From: Aphelocoma coerulescens | Lineage: Eukaryota; Chordata; Aves; Passeriformes; Corvidae | DNA length: 64,000 bases | Direction: 5' to 3' | Assembly (NCBI RefSeq): GCF_041296385.1 | Contig: NC_091017.1 | Span: 8,984,001 to 9,048,000 of the forward strand | Part shown: in pieces, positions 60,421-64,000 of the stretch | Layout: every line of letters starts with the position of its first letter | Numbering within the stretch: the first letter of the stretch is position 1 | Made by a program: the position numbers and the translations under genes | Notes under the pieces: model-generated | Seen by the model: the letters and a program-made list of their open reading frames with translations, nothing else | Databases searched by the model: none | What the model was told of the DNA's origin: nothing

Positions 60421-61010
60421 TGCCTGAGTTTCATCCCAGCTGGCAACCAAGGCCCAGGCAGTGCTCGCTCACTCCCCCACCAGCAGGACCGGGGAGAGAA
60501 TCAGAAGGGTAAAAGGTAGAAAACTCATGGGTTGAGATAAAGACAGTTTAATAGGGAAAGAAAAAGACACACATACAAGCAAGGAAAACCAAGAAATTGA
60601 TTCAAGGATTCCCATGGGCAGGCAGGAGCTCAGCCATCTCCAGGAGAGCAGGGCCCCATCACAGGTAACAGTGACTGCAAATATCATCACTAGAAATGTT
60701 CCTCCACTTCTCCTTCTTCCCCCTGCTGTATACACTGATATATGGCATCGTATGGTCTGGAATATCCCTTTGGTCAGTTGGGGTCACCTGTCTGGGCTGT
60801 GTCTCCTCCCACCCTCCCAGGCACCCCCAACGTCCTCACCAGCATGGCCAGTCTGAAAAGCAGAAAAGGCCTTGGCTCTGTGTAAGCCCTGCTCAGCAAT
60901 AACAAAAACATCTCTCTGTATTATCAACCCTGTGTTCAGCACAAATCCAAAACATAGCCCCAGTCCAGCCACTGGGAAGGAAATCAACTCTACCACAGCC
61001 CAAACCAGCA
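60421..61010 (-). mobile_element. Solo LTR, TGTG...CATGACA family, copy 3
   Basis: Reverse-complement copy of 14952-15548, 590 bp. Clear shared parts on the plus strand are CATGGGTTGAGATAAAGACA, CCATGGGCAGGCAGGAGCTC, CAGCCATCTCCAGGAGAGCA, CAGTTGGGGTCACCTGTCTG, ATTATCAACCCTGTGTTCAG and CACTGGGAAGGAAATCAACT. The left end is worn (TGCCTGAGTTTCATCCCAGC against TGTCATGGTTTAACCCCAGC). No target duplication is visible. CR1-like sequence occurs on both sides, so it seems to have inserted into a CR1 tail. Confidence 0.93.
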
Positions 61011-61160
61011 GAATAGTTCAGACTGGAAGAGGCCTCAGGAGGTCTCTTGTACTTCCCCAGAGCAGAATCAGCTGTGAAATCAGGCCAGGTTGCTCAGGAG
61101 TTTAACCAGCGAGATCTTGAAAGCTCTGAGGGTGGAGACAACCTCTCTGCGCAACAAGGT
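61011..61160 (-). mobile_element. CR1 LINE 3' fragment next to the LTR
   Basis: Plus-strand phrases GAATAGTTCAGACTGGAAGA, AGGCCAGGTTGCTCAGGAG, CTTGAAAGCTCTGAGGGTGG and ACAACCTCTCTGCGCAACA are diagnostic of avian CR1 in reverse complement. The LINE runs on the minus strand, and its 3' tail faces the LTR at 60421-61010. About 150 bp remain. Confidence 0.85.
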
Positions 61161-62538
61161 AAGATTATACCGGAAGGAACATTTGTTTTCCAAATTAGAT
61201 CCACCAAGGTATTCTTACATTAAACATTTCTTTTGTTTTTTTTTTGTTTTACAGAATTTCTGTTTCTGAAAAGTGACAATTAGTCTCCTTTTTATAAACA
61301 GCCATATTATGTAAGCGTTCCTCAGCACTTCTTAGCTAAAAGAGATTGATATGAAAAAACTGCTGAGAAATTGGAAAGGTTGCATTAGAAATTGAAGAAG
61401 TGGCTTTCCCCCTCTATGGACTGGAACATCATCTTTCTGTCCTTGGATGCTATTATGAGACAAGTCTGGAGTCTATTGAAATTCAGGGGACTCGGCCCTG
61501 AGTGAAAATATTCCGAAAAGATAATTTGATTTGATTTGCCAGACTAACCTTCACATAATATGAGTGAATAGAGGAATACAATTTTTTAAATTTTTTTTAA
61601 AGACAATGAACTTGAAATCAAATATTATTTGAGTACAGGGAAACAAGAAGCCTCTTCACCATTCATAATGTGTCAGAAAGATCATCAATACAATATTATT
61701 TGTCCTGTTAATAATGATTAGCTTATTCCATAATTAAATTGAAATTTACTTAAACAGTGTAAGCTGTATTCCTCTGCAAAATGTAAAAATAGAGAAATTA
61801 ACTAAGTTTAGGAAAAGATCAGAAAAGGAATGAAATTTTCTTTGTAAAATCTGTTAATAAATTCCCTCAAACATCAATGGCTGTAAGACAAAAATCTTTC
61901 AGTAACCAATGATTAGACAGTATTAATTTAAAAGTTACTTTTGTAAGAACTTCATTATAAATACAATTTAATATAAGTAAAAATATTTCACCAGTTAAAA
62001 ATATTGCATGTAATTACTTTTATTTATTTCTGGGAGAAAAAAAAGAAGTAGCATTCTCCTTCTTTGGTTAACTAATTGTTCTCGCATTTCTGTGAGATTT
62101 GGGGCCTTATTCCCCTGACAACCTATCTAGAATATGCATACATTTTATCAGAGTAAGAAAGTATTTTGCAGCTTAGATGATCCATCAAACAAACAGTGCA
62201 GAGCTGGAACGGTACAAGTTTGTCATCCACAAATCAAATTTGTGATAGAAAGCTCCACATATACATCATTTCCTTCACTGCACTCAAACTCCATTTGATG
62301 AGACTGACTTACAGTCCACATCACTGGCTTTTCCTGAATCGTATTGTCTTTCCAAAGCCATGAGATTGATTAATAATACACACACAGTACTCTGGTCATC
62401 AGAGCATAAATGAGAAAACAGAAAAATATTATCAAGCATAGTAGAATCTGTAGTTTTATCTATAATATACCTATAAGCAAAGACAAAGGGTGACTGAGAT
62501 TCTGGAGTTCCAAACTTTGACTTTTGACTTCTGGCAGT
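61161..62538. other. Unassigned AT-rich sequence
   Basis: Between the CR1 piece and the last LTR. Short T and A runs (about 61232-61244) and no element or exon recognised. Confidence 0.5.
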
Positions 62539-63434
62539 TGTTGGGGTTTAGGAGCTCCCCTGGTTTTTTTTTGTTTTTTTCTGTTAAAGGAATTTTCCCC
62601 CCATACATGTTGCTAGGGGAACAAATGGCCAGGTGCTTAAAGAAGAACAAAAGACCTGGCTGCTCTTTTTTGTTTCATCTGGGTGTGTGGTCAGTCAGTC
62701 TCAGCAGGTTTGGAGAGAGAGGGAAGCTGCTTGTTCTTCGGCCGTTTTTTTTTCTGTCAGAGCAGCCCGGGATCCCAAGCCTGCCTTCCCTGCCCCGCTG
62801 GGAGCCGGGCTGTGGTCCCCCTGCCCCACCGCGCTTCGAGCCTTTGCTGCATTGTAGCCTTGCTCACCCTGCCTGCCCCGACCTCCGGGGGGTTCCCCGC
62901 TTGGATACATCTCGTCTGCCACCCGGGATTTGTGCTCGTCCCTGCCATTCCAGCCTGCTGTTCCCGAGGGTCCAGCCGGACACCGGGATCAGCTGCCCAG
63001 CGGTTTGTGAAGCCCTTGTTCCATCCCTTCCCGGGATCCCAGGGCATCAGAGCAGCCGCGTGTTCCCCGAGCTCGCTCCGGAGCGCCCCCTGCAGCCGCG
63101 GGAGAACCATCGCACCTGCCCTGCTCACCGGGAGCCGCCAGCGCCCCTGCCGGCTGTGAGCGGAACTGCACCCGAGGGGAAAGGGCCTGACAGCCGAGAA
63201 GGCTGGGACTGGGTTTGTGTTTGCTGTTACTGCCATAGTTATTGGTGTTTGTTTGCCTTGTTATACACATATAGATATGTAATAATAAAGAACTGTTATT
63301 CCTGTTTCCCATATCTTTGCCTAAAAGCCCTTGGTTTCAAAATTATAACAACTCAGAGGGAAGGGAGTTGCATCTGCCATACCAAGGGAGGCTTCTGCCT
63401 TCCTTAGCAGACACCTCTCTTTCAAACCAAGACA
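62539..63434 (+). mobile_element. Solo LTR with 4-bp target duplication and long spurious frame
   Basis: 896 bp from TGTTGGGGTTTAGGAGCTCC to TTTCAAACCAAGACA, with TG...CA ends. The flanks share CAGT at 62535-62538 and 63435-63438; a 4-bp duplication is usual for class I (ERV1) elements. The 3' part (AAAGAACTGTTATTCCTGTT, AAGCCCTTGGTTTCAAAATT, CTTAGCAGACACCTCTCTTT) is a songbird LTR end I recognise. AATAAA is at 63284-63289. The GC-rich middle (62760-63190) is nearly stop-free in several frames and yields a 305-codon plus frame and a 159-codon minus frame. Both show only LTR sequence, Pro/Arg/Ser-rich without domains, and are not taken as genes. Confidence 0.88.
63284..63289 (+). terminator. 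Poly(A) signal of the LTR at 62539-63434
   Basis: AATAAA, 145 bases before the LTR end, consistent with plus orientation. Confidence 0.6.
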
Positions 63435-63438
63435 CAGT

Positions 63439-64000
63439 AGATGAGAAATCCAGAAGTTTAACCACTAATACAAAGTGTTTGCATGCTTGGTGAATACATT
63501 AAGTGAATTGTAACAAAATTATTATCATTTCCTCATACCATTCATTTAACTGAAGGTCTTTTTATGCAGAAAAGGGAGGTGATTTTAATATGGGGTAGTG
63601 CCAATTGCAAGATTTTTTGTGGAGAATTTCTTTCTGTGTTTAATATGCATCGTTTTTACATTACTCAATTGATGTGGGATGCAGAGCACAGATTGATCAG
63701 TACAAAGATCTTGTTTCTACTTGCATGGAGAGGAGATCTGAGCAGAGAGAAAATACAATCACTGGGAAATGTCCCATCTCTATATAATACATCTTGTTAA
63801 CACCAGGGAGTCACAGTAGTTGAAGTAATTAGATAAGGCTTTGTTCCTTTCACCTAAAGGAGAAGCCGTGTGGTGGCGAAATATAAAAGAAAATTGCTAG
63901 ACCTCATGTATTGCAGTTCTTCATTTCCACTGAGTTGTTTTCTTCTGTAAAATGCTTACTCCAGAATATTGACATCTCTAACAAGGAACATTTAGATGTC
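63439..64000. other. Unassigned right flank
   Basis: AT-rich flank with no element recognised. A 78-codon frame at 63564-63800 has no motif. Confidence 0.5.

Noticed and set aside
62490..63407. 305-codon open frame as a host protein gene
   Set aside because: It begins only 49 bases before an LTR, runs inside it nearly to its end, has no recognisable domain, and overlaps a long antisense frame produced by the same GC-rich sequence.
1..64000. Bacterial-type systems (operons, CRISPR arrays, insertion sequences, phage genes)
   Set aside because: No long adjacent frames, ribosome-binding sites or spaced repeats; the CR1 and LTR content shows a vertebrate genome.

Overview
This window looks like non-coding vertebrate DNA, most likely from a bird and probably a songbird. 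It is AT-rich overall, has no long open frames outside mobile elements, and carries short decayed CR1 LINE tails and several LTR families of a kind I associate with passerines. Family-level calls come from recognising terminal sequences and motifs; no database search was run. I see no convincing host gene, RNA gene, CRISPR array or bacterial feature. The window is best read as a gene desert or part of a very long intron.

The one structured locus is at 12152-14744: an internally deleted endogenous retrovirus on the minus strand. It has two 329-bp LTRs (17 differences, no indels), near-matching 6-bp target duplications (ATCCTC/ACCCTC), a primer-binding site, a leader with tandem repeats, a consensus splice donor just before the gag ATG, a frameshifted gag 5' part, and an env remnant whose transmembrane subunit is still open. 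Capsid, protease and the whole of pol are absent, so it is non-autonomous and broken.

The other mobile elements are solo LTRs. Three belong to one family (300-877 plus, 14952-15548 plus, 60421-61010 minus). Four others are at 33024-34584 (minus, very GC-rich centre with a G-quadruplex motif), 41447-41899 (minus), 45281-45903 (plus) and 62539-63434 (plus). Putative target duplications of 4, 5 and 6 bp in different elements suggest integrases of different ERV classes. CR1 tails lie at 18270-18355, 20374-20430, 26563-26750, 55310-55400 and 61011-61160; the last appears to have been split by the LTR at 60421-61010.

The remaining roughly 53 kb is unique-looking AT-rich sequence with T- and G/T-rich tracts, a few tiny repeats, one 14-bp inverted repeat and some stretches that might be conserved non-coding elements. 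Several splice-flanked short open segments exist (30143-30174, 32440-32473, 36078-36133, 38899-38933, 43186-43268). Their phases do not all fit one transcript, so they are recorded as leads, not genes. I found no clear new biological system; the most unusual object is the repeat-bearing leader of the deleted provirus.
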